From: DATFVA01 sp963745945
GTDB taxonomy: Bacteria > Bacteroidota > Ignavibacteria > Ignavibacteriales > Ignavibacteriaceae
Length of the DNA: 64,000 nucleotides
Assembly: GCA_963745945.1 (NCBI GenBank)
Contig: CAVUZG010000004.1
Location: forward strand, 1,302,001-1,366,000
Direction: 5' to 3'
A program made the position numbers and the translations under genes. Shown piece after piece: positions 49,337 to 58,964 of the stretch. Under the pieces are notes generated by a model that was not told the origin of the DNA, ran no database searches, and was given only the letters and a program-made list of their open reading frames with translations. Each line of letters starts with the position of its first letter. The stretch's first letter is position 1.

Positions 49337-49528
49337 ATGCCTGAAACAACTATAAAATTATCTGATTCCGAAATAGAGATTCTTTCCGAAGCGCTTGAAA
49401 GTCATTTGTCTGATCTCGGAATGGAAATAACAGATACCGATAGTATGGAATATCGTGAAAAGCTTAAAGCTAAAAGAACGGTTATCCAAAAAATATTAAA
49501 AGAACTCAGACAGCTATCAGAAGATTGA
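49337..49528 (+). CDS. Small helical protein of unknown function
   Basis: 63 residues, acidic and helical (IKLSDSEIEILSEALESHLS, KAKRTVIQKILKELRQLSED). AGGA lies in the 15 bp between the nuclease stop and the ATG, so it is probably co-transcribed. Its stop is only four bases from the convergent stop of the next gene. Family not recognised. Confidence 0.55.
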   Translation: MPETTIKLSDSEIEILSEALESHLSDLGMEITDTDSMEYREKLKAKRTVIQKILKELRQLSED

Positions 49529-49532
49529 AAGA

Positions 49533-50684
49533 TTATTCGGTATTGAATAAAAATTCAGCCACATCAGCTAGTCCGTTTTTTATATTCCTGGCTTTAATGT
49601 TATTCCTGAATTTTTCATAAAAATTATTGTTTTCTATTAATTTGTTGACCACCAGAGGTAAAGTGGAAATATCTCTTTCGTAAATTCCTATTTTATTATC
49701 CTCAATAAATTCGATATTTCCTTTTTCCTGTTCCCATATATAAGTATTTACGACGGGTATTTTATTAAGTATCAGTATTTCCATCATAGTAGAGGCACCG
49801 CACTTTGTGATTACTACATCAGAAACATTCAGAAGCTCGTATACGAAGTTAATAAATTCATAAATTTTTACACGGACATCTGCTGACTTTTCTTTTAACT
49901 TTGTGGCAGAGCTATAAAATGATTTATCTTTTCCACAGACAACCGCAATCTCTGCATCAGGCTTAATCTTAATTAATTTTTCTAATATTGTCCGGCCATA
50001 TGGTATTCCGTCTCCGCCTCCCAAAATTGTTATTATTTTTTTATCGGGTGAAAATCCCATTTCAACCTTTAGTTTGGGAATAGCTGTATCCGGAATTGGC
50101 TGAGAATATTTTTCTTCTAATATGAATGGAAAGATGTGAATGTTTTCGGCTGATATCTTGTGAGATAATTTTTGCTTTAGTATTTCGCTGAAAATTATAA
50201 ATTTTTGACTCTTTCTTAAGAACCACATAGGGTGTGCTGTATAAGGATCCGTTACTATTGTAAAAACCGGTATATCCAGATTTAGTTTTTTAATTGCCTC
50301 ATAAACGGGTTTAATAAGAAAGAAATGAAGTATAACTATTTTATCGGGTTTCTCCTCTAAAATCTTTTTCTTAATAAATTTAACCGAAGATTTTGAAACG
50401 ATAAAGCACGAAATCCTTGCAAATAATGTAATCTTATTAAATGCATATAAAGCCTCGTAAGCCCACTTGGCATTAGATTGAAGGTTTCTGTATCCTTCTT
50501 CAATTAAATTTTTAACGATCCTATTTGTTCTTTCAAATCCATCAATTAAAACAGGACTAACTTCTTCCGGGTGATGACGCTTTAAATAATTGGCTAATGA
50601 AGAAGCCGGAGCAAAATGTCCTCCCCCCGTTTTTAAATAGAACAGGAGATATTTTCTTTTATTTTTTATCATATTTTTGTTCAT
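49533..50684 (-). CDS. MGDG synthase-like GT28 glycosyltransferase
   Basis: A 383-residue GT28/MurG-superfamily glycosyltransferase. The N-terminal acceptor domain begins LLFYLKTGGGHFAPASSLA (the Gly-rich loop), with TIVTDPYTAHPMWF. The donor half has ILGGGDGIPYGRTIL, IAVVCGKDKSFYSSA and VITKCGASTMMEILILNKIPVV, which aligns with the UDP-sugar site of MGDG synthases and MurG. It probably makes a glycolipid such as mono-glucosyl or galactosyl diacylglycerol. It is divergent from the MEMO-like gene with 64 bp between. Confidence 0.78.
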   Translation of the reverse strand: MNKNMIKNKRKYLLFYLKTGGGHFAPASSLANYLKRHHPEEVSPVLIDGFERTNRIVKNLIEEGYRNLQSNAKWAYEALYAFNKITLFARISCFIVSKSSVKFIKKKILEEKPDKIVILHFFLIKPVYEAIKKLNLDIPVFTIVTDPYTAHPMWFLRKSQKFIIFSEILKQKLSHKISAENIHIFPFILEEKYSQPIPDTAIPKLKVEMGFSPDKKIITILGGGDGIPYGRTILEKLIKIKPDAEIAVVCGKDKSFYSSATKLKEKSADVRVKIYEFINFVYELLNVSDVVITKCGASTMMEILILNKIPVVNTYIWEQEKGNIEFIEDNKIGIYERDISTLPLVVNKLIENNNFYEKFRNNIKARNIKNGLADVAEFLFNTE

Positions 50685-50748
50685 TGAAACTTAAGAAAAT
50701 TTTACTACATGAATTGGCTAATGTTTTATATCCCGGGAGAAAAGAGAA

Positions 50749-51843
50749 ATGAAAAAATTCTTATATTTTTTAAATATTCTTATTTTAACATTTTCATTTA
50801 TTAATATGACATCAGCACAGGAAAATAATATAAGACCAATCAGAGATAATGTTGGATTCTGCTGGCGCGCTTCTGAAATGGACTCGCTTATGAATTACCT
50901 ATCAGAAAATCCCGAAACCAAAAATGTAAATAAAGGTTTATTGATAGGAGGCATTTCTCCACACGATGATTATTTATATGCAGGAAGAGTTTACTATCCT
51001 TTGTATCAACTTATTAAAGCAAAGGAAGTTGTAATCTTCGGAGTTACACATGGTACAGTAAGAAAAGCAATGAACGATCCTAAAAATGTTTTGATATTTG
51101 ATGATTACGAATACTGGCAGGGTCCTTATAAAAATGTTGAAGTTTCACCATTGAGAGAATACATTAAATCAAAGCTTGATAAAAATTATTTTATGGTGAG
51201 CGATAAAGCACAGGATATTGAACATTCTATTGAAGCACTTGTTCCTTTTGTGCAATATTATAACCGTGATGTAAAAATAACCCCGATTATGGTTACACAA
51301 ATGTCTTTTGATAGAATGGATTCAATATCAACAGATCTTTCCGGAATAATTAAAGATTATATAACTGAAAAGAACTTAACACCGGGCAAAGATATTTTCT
51401 TCCTGATTTCAACAGATGCAAATCATTACGGGGAAGACTTTAACAATTCTCCTTACGGAATGGATGAGAAGGCACATACTGAAGCTATTGCAAATGATAG
51501 AAGAATTGCAAACACATATTTAGACTCTAAGATAAATTATAAAGACGTTGAAGGTTTAAAAGATGAATTATGGGGAAGTCCTGAAATAAAAACTCCGGTT
51601 CCTTTGTGGTGCGGAAAATATTCAGTTCCTTTTGGAATGCTTGCTATTTATCATATCGCAAAAGATTTGAATCTTAATAATCTGAATGGAAGAGTTTTAA
51701 GTTATTCAGATTCATGGACAGAAAAACCTCTTCCTGTTTACGGAACTCATATGGGAACAACAGCACCGTTTTCTCTAAAACATTGGTGTGGTTATATTGC
51801 TGCAGGATATTTATGTGAAATGAAATATTACTCTTTCTCTTAA
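50749..51843 (+). CDS. Secreted MEMO-family (AmmeMemoRadiSam system protein B) homologue
   Basis: A 364-residue protein with a clear signal peptide (MKKFLYFLNILILTFSFINM) and a MEMO1-like domain. Features are GGISPHDDYLYAGRVYYPLY (SPHxDY with likely metal ligands), VVIFGVTHG, DIEHSIEALVPFVQYY, TDANHYGEDFN and KYSVPFGMLAIYHIAK. Cytoplasmic MEMO proteins occur with AMMECR1 and a radical-SAM protein (AmmeMemoRadiSam); neither partner is in the window and this one is exported. Role unknown: the family is related to extradiol dioxygenases but is not known to act on catechols. Confidence 0.82.
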   Translation: MKKFLYFLNILILTFSFINMTSAQENNIRPIRDNVGFCWRASEMDSLMNYLSENPETKNVNKGLLIGGISPHDDYLYAGRVYYPLYQLIKAKEVVIFGVTHGTVRKAMNDPKNVLIFDDYEYWQGPYKNVEVSPLREYIKSKLDKNYFMVSDKAQDIEHSIEALVPFVQYYNRDVKITPIMVTQMSFDRMDSISTDLSGIIKDYITEKNLTPGKDIFFLISTDANHYGEDFNNSPYGMDEKAHTEAIANDRRIANTYLDSKINYKDVEGLKDELWGSPEIKTPVPLWCGKYSVPFGMLAIYHIAKDLNLNNLNGRVLSYSDSWTEKPLPVYGTHMGTTAPFSLKHWCGYIAAGYLCEMKYYSFS

Positions 51844-54085
51844 TCATAATCTTAGTCTGAATGAAAAAGAGTAAGATCCAGAGATTAAGAATTAAAAATA
51901 GTAAAGATACTTTAATCTTAAATACACCAGCTCTGTCTGTTGTGTGCAATCTATTCGCAAGCAGGTTGCCTGATTTATCAAACTGATCACTTCTGTCTTG
52001 AACTTCGTTAACTGCAAGATATATCCATGATTTTGGGAGAAAATTATAAGAGAATAGAAATCCGGCGATTACATGATCAAGCCTGTCTGTTGATTTAAGA
52101 AATAGATTATCAACATAAACTCTTATATTAAGATTATTAAAAGGTGTGAGTGAAAAATAAGGACGCGCATTGTACGTTATCTCTTCAACCTTTCCGACCG
52201 GATTATCTTCTACGTACATCGAATAAGAAGTTCCGAGATCCAGGATATCAAGCGCTTTCCAGTTTATATTTATACCCGCCCACCAGTATGGCGCAAGAAA
52301 TTCTCTTGAAAAATTATATGTCCTTGAATAACTGCCGTTAAGGTTACCGCTCCATTTGGGAGAAATGTTATACCAGGAGCTCAGGCTTAAATCATAAGCA
52401 GTGTATTCTAATCCTTCATCTTTTGCTTTACCGTATTGTGCATTAATTTCATAACCCCAGTTATCTCTCAACTGCATATTAAATCCCGCAAGAAAAAATT
52501 GATCTGTATAATTATCCACTTTTTCATAATTGAATGAAGGACCGGCGTAAATTAATATCTGTCGAATGTATCCGTTTTCAAAATTCCAGACAGGACCAAC
52601 TATTGATGTAAACTCACCGGTTCCCATCCAGGGAACATAGCCGACTTCACTTATATCGAATCTTGATCCGATGTATCTTCCTCGTGCATAGGTTAACAGG
52701 TTATCCGTTACTCTTGTGAATCCCGTTGAAAATGCAAAGTCACCGGAATTGTTTTTAACTGATCTTGCAAGCTGGTAAGATAACTGCCAGTCCGATGCAC
52801 GGAAGGCGCCATCAATATCAATTACACCGTTAGTGCTGTCTTTAGTCTGCTTTCCGACAAATAAAATTCCCACCTGAGAATTTCCAAAGATTTGTTTTTT
52901 CAATCTCACAGAACCGAATACAGCCTGGTTTTCAGTAAGATGTTCATTATCTTCATTTATATAATTATGTGCTCCTGTCATTGCAACAAATCCGCCGTAT
53001 TCCCAATTGCTTATTCTGCCAAAAGCTTTTGCTCCTGCATACAAAGGGACTTCAGAACCATCCGGAAGTTTTTTACCTATTCTACGTGAATAAAAAAGTT
53101 GCAGCGGTGAATAAAAGCCTGTATTCGATTGTTTGCCGGAAGCCATAAATATTTCATTTCCTTCAGTAAAGAATGGTCTTCTTTCAGAAAAGTAGGATTC
53201 ATATCTTGAAATATTAAAATCAAATGGGTCAGCTTCTATTTGTGCAAAATCAGGGTTTGCGGTTAACTGAAATTTCAGTTTGGGTGATGGATTATAAAGT
53301 AAATCCAATCCTAGTTTTGCTTTAACATCGTATTTATCATTATCATTTAATGCTGCTTTAGTAATTCCTACAGGATAAGCTTCAAGGTTGACACCGTGCA
53401 CTGCTGGTCTGAAGTTTTCAAAAACCAGCTTACCAAATTTTGAAATTCTTTGTCCTTCACTCTGTTCATAATTGCACCAGTACAAATCTTCTGCATCTTT
53501 CGGAACCCACCTGTCAAAATCGAGTCCCCACTGAGTAGCTTTATCATCATACTGAAATGACCGGTAGGGAATTTTCATTTCAACAACATAACCCCAGTTA
53601 TAAATTTTTGCATCTCCGAACCAGATTCCATCCCAGTTATAATCGCGGTTACGCGCATCATCAAGCAGGCGGCAATCGGACTGCACACCGGCTGCTGAAA
53701 CTATGAACTTATAAGCTGTCTTTTCATCATTAAACGAATCAAGCATAATAGAGACAAAGTCACCATCAAAATTATCAAATGAACCGGTACCCGCCTGAAT
53801 ATTTTTTCTATCATCATAACAAATCATTAAACAATAAAGTGCATCTTTAGTCGTTAAAACTTTTGCGACTGTCCTGTGTTCAGGTTTCTTACCGTAGTAA
53901 GGTGAAAGCTGGAAAAAATCGCTTACTGAATCAACACTATTCCATTCGGGATCAATTATTCCATCTATTTTAATCCCTGTATCAAATTCTTTTAATAATA
54001 CAATCTTGCTCTGATTTTTACTTGAAGCAGCAAACAATAAAGTTGAACAGAAGGTCATCAGTAAAAAATTTTTCATTCTTTTCAT
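51674..54085 (-). CDS. DUF5916 outer-membrane protein with CBM9-like domain
   Basis: An 803-residue frame. The signal peptide is at the N-terminus (LLMTFCSTLLFAA), followed by a CBM9-like beta-sandwich (FDTGIKIDGIIDPEWNSV, MICYDDRKN) and a barrel-type DUF5916 domain (NPDFAQIEADPFDFNISRYE, SERRPFFTEGNEIF). One extra A near 51905 probably abolishes the natural stop: with one base fewer it reads FKIKYLYYF and ends at 51892, typical of the family. As given, 73 more residues run into the MEMO gene (170 bp overlap). DUF5916 proteins may bind or transport carbohydrates; the role is unclear. Confidence 0.8.
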   Translation of the reverse strand: MKRMKNFLLMTFCSTLLFAASSKNQSKIVLLKEFDTGIKIDGIIDPEWNSVDSVSDFFQLSPYYGKKPEHRTVAKVLTTKDALYCLMICYDDRKNIQAGTGSFDNFDGDFVSIMLDSFNDEKTAYKFIVSAAGVQSDCRLLDDARNRDYNWDGIWFGDAKIYNWGYVVEMKIPYRSFQYDDKATQWGLDFDRWVPKDAEDLYWCNYEQSEGQRISKFGKLVFENFRPAVHGVNLEAYPVGITKAALNDNDKYDVKAKLGLDLLYNPSPKLKFQLTANPDFAQIEADPFDFNISRYESYFSERRPFFTEGNEIFMASGKQSNTGFYSPLQLFYSRRIGKKLPDGSEVPLYAGAKAFGRISNWEYGGFVAMTGAHNYINEDNEHLTENQAVFGSVRLKKQIFGNSQVGILFVGKQTKDSTNGVIDIDGAFRASDWQLSYQLARSVKNNSGDFAFSTGFTRVTDNLLTYARGRYIGSRFDISEVGYVPWMGTGEFTSIVGPVWNFENGYIRQILIYAGPSFNYEKVDNYTDQFFLAGFNMQLRDNWGYEINAQYGKAKDEGLEYTAYDLSLSSWYNISPKWSGNLNGSYSRTYNFSREFLAPYWWAGININWKALDILDLGTSYSMYVEDNPVGKVEEITYNARPYFSLTPFNNLNIRVYVDNLFLKSTDRLDHVIAGFLFSYNFLPKSWIYLAVNEVQDRSDQFDKSGNLLANRLHTTDRAGVFKIKVSLLFLILNLWILLFFIQTKIMIKRKSNISFHINILQQYNHTNVLEKTVLLFPYEFRKQEEVFLSMNLNNLKLFHSDY

Positions 54086-54276
54086 CCGTATAAGTATTTT
54101 ATTTTTATCTTTTAGACTGTAAACAAATGTATATGTTACAAATTATCACGCGGGTTTATATGAGTGGATTTAAATAGTTATGAATGGTAATAATGAACTG
54201 AATGCTGTATAAAAAAATTTTCTCTGTGTAATTAAATAGAAGCTTTTTATTGAATTCCTGAAAGTATTTTTTTATT

Positions 54277-54301
54277 TTTGCAACTATAAATCAGTTGCAA
54301 A
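54277..54301. promoter_or_regulatory. Inverted repeat at the hicA start, probable HicAB operator
   Basis: TTTGCAACT (54277-54285), 7-base spacer, AGTTGCAAA (54293-54301), directly abutting the hicA ATG at 54302. A 9-bp perfect dyad at the promoter-proximal end fits the operator of an autorepressing toxin-antitoxin operon, where the RHH/HTH domain of HicB would bind. Blocking ribosome access at the same site is also possible. Confidence 0.65.
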
Positions 54302-54559
54302 ATGAGCAAAAAAGAAAAATTAATAAAGCGACTATTATTAAGACCTAATGACTTTAATTATAGTGAATTACAAAATCTTTTAAACTATCTGGGGTATATT
54401 GAGATCAGGAAAAGAAAAACATCCGGGTCTAGAAGAGCTTTTATTAATAAAAACACTAAGCATATAATCAGATTGCATAAACCACACCCAAGGGAAATAT
54501 TAAAAATGTACCAGGTAGATTATATAATTGAGGAATTAAGAAAAGAAGGTTTAATATGA
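54302..54559 (+). CDS. hicA: HicA-family mRNA interferase toxin
   Basis: An 85-residue toxin, the length expected for HicA. The dsRBD-like fold is recognisable: KRLLLRPNDFNYSELQNLL, LGYIEIRKRKTSGSRRAF, HIIRLHKPHPREILKMYQV and IIEELRKEGL. The catalytic His of the classical GSH motif appears as Arg (GSRRAF), a variant also seen in some HicA-like proteins of this group, so activity is not certain. Four-base ATGA overlap with hicB downstream and an inverted repeat at the start support a toxin-antitoxin operon with autoregulation. Confidence 0.85.
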   Translation: MSKKEKLIKRLLLRPNDFNYSELQNLLNYLGYIEIRKRKTSGSRRAFINKNTKHIIRLHKPHPREILKMYQVDYIIEELRKEGLI

Positions 54560-54900
54560 AAAACATTATAAAGCATAAAGATTTTATAGGCTCGGTACAG
54601 TATAGTACAGATGATGATATATTCTTCGGAAAGATTGAAGGAATAAATGATCTTGTCACATTTGAAGGTAAAACTGTTGACCAGTTAAAAAAATCATTTC
54701 AGGAAGCTGTAGAAGATTATTCAGAAATTTGTAAATCAAATGGAAAAAAGACAGAAAAATCCTTTAAAGGAACTTTTAACGTTAGAATTAATCCGGAAAT
54801 ACATCGACAAGCTGCGCGACGATCATTGGAACTTGGCTTATCTCTGAATCAATTTGTGGAAAAAGCCATTTCTGAATTATTACATCATCATTCTACTTGA
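54556..54900 (+). CDS. hicB: HicB-family antitoxin
   Basis: A 114-residue antitoxin. The N-terminal degenerate RNase H-like domain (FFGKIEGINDLVTFEGKTVD, KSFQEAVEDYSEICKSNGKK) would mask HicA. The C-terminal ribbon-helix-helix (FNVRINPEIHRQAARRSLEL, GLSLNQFVEKAI) would bind the operator. It starts inside the hicA stop (ATGA). Its 3' end overlaps the convergent mannosidase stop by 13 bp. Confidence 0.85.
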   Translation: MKNIIKHKDFIGSVQYSTDDDIFFGKIEGINDLVTFEGKTVDQLKKSFQEAVEDYSEICKSNGKKTEKSFKGTFNVRINPEIHRQAARRSLELGLSLNQFVEKAISELLHHHST

Positions 54901-57900
54901 TTAATTATTTGAAGTAAACTTTTATTGTCTCCACTGAATTTTTGGGTAGTATTTACCTTCAATTTCTTCCCATCAGCTTTTAATAGCTCTCCATCCTCTT
55001 CCATAAAATTTGATTTTACAACTTTCGCTGGTGCTTCAGGAAATTCAATTTCTGCTTCTGTATCTTTTCCCTCACTTTCATACCATTGAAAAATATAAGC
55101 CTCAGAATCTTCCGCTTTCTTGAAAGTTGTAAGGACAAGATTTAGTTTATTCATTTTTACAAAAGAATATTCTGCCGGAAGTTTCCCTTTATGAACATCA
55201 GTAATAATAGGAATTAACTTGTAATTAAAGTTATATCCTTTATTTACAGTGCTTGCTTCCTTCCAGTTTCCTGAATGGGGATAAAGCGAATACTCAATCT
55301 GATGTTCTCCTCTGTCCGCTGTTGGATCCGGCCATTTGGGAGAACGCAACAGTGATAATCTCATTACATTATCTTTCACATCATAACCATACTTTGAATT
55401 GTTTAAAAGACTAACTCCGTAACCATTGTTCGAAACATCTGCCCAGCGGATTGCCGAAACTTCAAATCTTGCTTTATTCCATTCTGTATTTCTTTGTGTA
55501 GAACGTGTAATTGAACCGTAAGGAATTTCATAAGTCGCTACTGTATCCTGAACAGCTAAAGGAAATTCAACCTTAAGCATTGTTTTATCTTCCCACCAGT
55601 CAGCATCAGTAAGAAAGTCAATTCGATCAATTCCTTTGTATAAAATAATATCCTGCCTGAAAAATGAGTTTGGAAAATTTTCAGTCGGGAAATCTTTTAC
55701 AACTCCGGGTTTTAAATAATCGTGATAAACACTCAGCACAGTTCTAACAGGACCATTTTCCTTCACTTCAATCTTTTTAAAATTCATCGGGTATTCAACT
55801 CCGGTCCAACCGATATTCCAGGCATCCCACGCTGTGGGTTTATCTTCAAGAAGTTGAAGCCTGTTTCCTTCTCTCGCTAATATTTCTTTGTTATTCTTTT
55901 TATCGAAAATACTTTTTATCCATCCGCTGTCGGGATCAACTATTATTTTGAAGTATTCATTCTCAATAATATTATTTGGTGTTGACTTATTATCAGATAA
56001 AGATGGTTTCGATTCTTTCTTCAAGTAGTAAGTTTTATAACCATACGAAGGGACACCATCTGCAACAAAAAGAATTTTATTTTTATAGGTATCTTCATTC
56101 ACCATTTGAGATGGAATTTCTTCTCCATTACTGTTGTAAACTGAGTAATTATTTAAATCTCCTTCAGGAAGTTCCAGCTTTACAACATCTTTCCTGTTCC
56201 ATGAAAGCGGGTTAAAAACAACGACTGGTTTGCCGTCTTTAGCAGATGAAGTATTAATATTATTTGTAATATTTTTCAGCGCTTCATTACTTGTGAAGTC
56301 AGCTATATCAAGTGAATGCTTATAAGTCTTCATAGCATCGATATAAATTTCCCTGATTCCTGAACCGGGAAGTAAATCGTGAAACTGGTTCAGCATAACT
56401 CCCTGCCAGGCTTCTTCAAGATCATCACTTCTGTATTTTCCCTTATATAAAAGATTAGAAAGTGAAGAGAATTTTTCAGCATTAGTTAGCTTCACTTCAC
56501 TTAAGCGGTTATACTTTTTCATATTCGCTTGTGTTGTATAAGTTCCGCGGTGGTACTCAAGATAAAGTTCATCGTCCCAGGTCGGAACATCGGACAAGTC
56601 CTGATTTTTCAGCCAGCTTAAATATTCTTTTGTTGTCCCGTAAACTACATTGGGATAAATATCAAGAGTTCTTAAGTGTTGAATCCTGTCAATCATTTCT
56701 ATTGAAGGTCCGCCACCGTGATCACCGACTCCGAATAAGACAAGCATATTTGTGAAACCGGTGTTTGCTTCAAATTGTCTCAGCCAGTCGACCAATCCGT
56801 AAGATTGTGTAATTGTGTTTACATAATCGAAGGGAAAGTATGAAAGTATTTTTGAACCATCGGGAGATTCCCACCAGAAAACCCTGTAAGGAAAAACATT
56901 AGTATCATTCCATCCGATCTTCTGAGTTACAAAAGCATCAATGCCTGCGTTCTGATAAAACATCGGCATATTCCAGTTGTAGCCGAATGAATCCGGATTC
57001 CAGCCTATATGAACATCACACCAAGCTTTATTTTTAAAATATCTTTTTGCATAAAGAATCTGCCGCATCCACGATGGTCCATCAATTAAATTGCAATCAG
57101 GTTCAATCCACATTCCGCCGATTGCTTCCCATCTGCCGCCTTTAATTTTATCTTTTATTCCCTGAAAAACATCAGGATAATAATCTTCCATCCATTTATA
57201 ATATTGAGCGGCACTTTGTGAATAAGTAAACTCAGGCTTTTCATCCATCATATGAAAAACAGAACTAAAAGTATTTTTGCAAACCTGAATTGTTTCTTTT
57301 TCTCTCCAGAGCCATGCAGCATCTATGTGTGCATTTGAATCAAAGAAAAGTGTAAACTTATGTGCAAATTCTTTTATTGGTTTAAGCTGTGAACGGACTT
57401 TATCCATCGATGTTTTAAAGGTTTCAATATCACCATTTCCAAGAGCATCTAGATCTAACTTCCCCTGCGAGCTTTTGAAGAAGTTCATTCAGTTTTGTCT
57501 TTTCTTCTTTATTCATTTTTGATTTATCAATTCCGGGATCTGTTTTCACGCGTGCGTTTGTCTGGTAAGTATCAAAGCTTAATAGTTTTTGTCCGACTTT
57601 CATACTCAAAGAAAAATCAAGTATAGACTGACGTAAATCTTTTGTTCCTGCCATATCAATTCTTGCTCGTATTAATCGAAGCGGACCGCCGGTGTTTATA
57701 GCTTTAATTGCAATCAAAAATTTATCACCAGGCTTTGCATTTTCTGTTAAAGTGAATTCGCCGTCCCACGGAAAGTAACCTTTGTTTTCTCCGTTAACGT
57801 AGAAGTAACCATAGTCATCAACCGTTACGAGAAAAGTTATTTTTCCTTCAACAGGTTTACCAAGAATGGTTTCGGGAAGAATAATTTCTTTACGCAGCCA

Positions 57901-58140
57901 GCAGGAATCATCATAATTTTTTTCTTCAATTCTTAACATTCCCCAATTCGAGTCATCAAAATTAGGTGAAGCTGGATTTCCCTCAATTGGCTTTGCTAAG
58001 TCGGGACTGATTCTCCAGTTATTAAAACTGTTTGCTGTAAGTGAATCTAGAGCGTCGGAAAGTTTATCAACATTAGTCTGTGCCAACATCATAGGTATCC
58101 AGAAAATGATTGAGAAAAAAAATATAAATGATTTTTTCAT
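54888..58140 (-). CDS. GH38 alpha-mannosidase, single frameshift
   Basis: About 1080 residues across one break. The first part (to about 236) has a signal peptide (MKKSFIFFFSIIFWIPMMLA) and a beta-sandwich sugar-binding-like domain (IEKKNYDD-type sequence, FYVNGENKGYFPWDGEFTL). The catalytic part holds SNAHIDAAWLWREKET (Zn-binding His and Asp), GGMWIEPDCNL, GWNPDSFGYNWNMPMF (nucleophile Asp), GVGDHGGGPS (Zn ligand) and a C-terminal beta domain. The break is at CCCC 57462-57465: with one base fewer it reads LAGKLDLDALG. A secreted or periplasmic alpha-mannoside hydrolase, with nearby ABC importer and GH63-like gene. Confidence 0.88.
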
Positions 58141-58282
58141 TGCATTCCCTTAGTAGCGATAATTCAATTTTATAAATAAAGTCAAATACTTATTTACTTT
58201 GATTCAAAAATACAAGATATTTAAATAATTGTTATCCGTTTTCGATTTAAATTAATTCAGGTAAAAATAAGAGGGTTTGGAA

Positions 58283-58939
58283 ATGATAGCAAAATATATT
58301 TTAACAGTCCTTTCTTTTTCTTTACTTCTTTTTGCACAGGAAAAATCTGCTTTGGATTTACATGAAGTATCCGGCTTATCTTCAGCGATATTCAAAGTTA
58401 ATTACGAGACAGCTGGAACAGAAGTTGATCAATTCAGATTTGAAATAGGGATAAGAGATGAATTGTTTTTAATGTTCGCTAAAGTTGCAAATAATGATAA
58501 CTCTGGAGTCATAAATACGATGGAAACCGACTTTGCTCCAATTAATTTTCATGTTTTGGCCGGCTTAAGTTTTCTTGAGACATATAGAATTTATTTTCAA
58601 TATGGTTATTCTTATGTGTTCGAGGATTTCTCCGGTTATGATGGCGGAATATTTTATAATGCTAATTTTTATGCGGGTTTTTATGGAACAGCAGGAATCG
58701 ATTTTTTTAGTAAGTTTGGTTCGTCTCACGGTTTATCTACAAGCGATAAGAAAAACTTTACATTCTATTGTGCCGGGTTAGGTTACCAATTATCAAATCA
58801 TTTTAGTTTAGATTTAACATACTATATTCCAAATAATAAAGTCTTCGGTTATAATGTTAATCCTGATGATTATGAATACATTAATAAGGTAAATAAAGGA
58901 ATTTTAAAATTGGGATTTGAGTATATAGTTACTTTATAG
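58283..58939 (+). CDS. Predicted outer-membrane beta-barrel protein
   Basis: A 218-residue secreted protein of unknown family. Signal peptide MIAKYILTVLSFSLLLFAQ, then alternating beta strands with aromatic residues (FHVLAGLSFLETYRIYFQYG, LGYQLSNHFSLDLTYYIPN) and a C-terminal GILKLGFEYIVTL, an aromatic beta-strand ending typical of small outer-membrane barrels. The ATG at 58283, with GAGG eight bases upstream, is preferred over a TTG at 58277. It is divergent from the mannosidase. Confidence 0.6.
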   Translation: MIAKYILTVLSFSLLLFAQEKSALDLHEVSGLSSAIFKVNYETAGTEVDQFRFEIGIRDELFLMFAKVANNDNSGVINTMETDFAPINFHVLAGLSFLETYRIYFQYGYSYVFEDFSGYDGGIFYNANFYAGFYGTAGIDFFSKFGSSHGLSTSDKKNFTFYCAGLGYQLSNHFSLDLTYYIPNNKVFGYNVNPDDYEYINKVNKGILKLGFEYIVTL

Positions 58940-58964
58940 TAAAAAAAGTTTGTTATTTCTCCTT

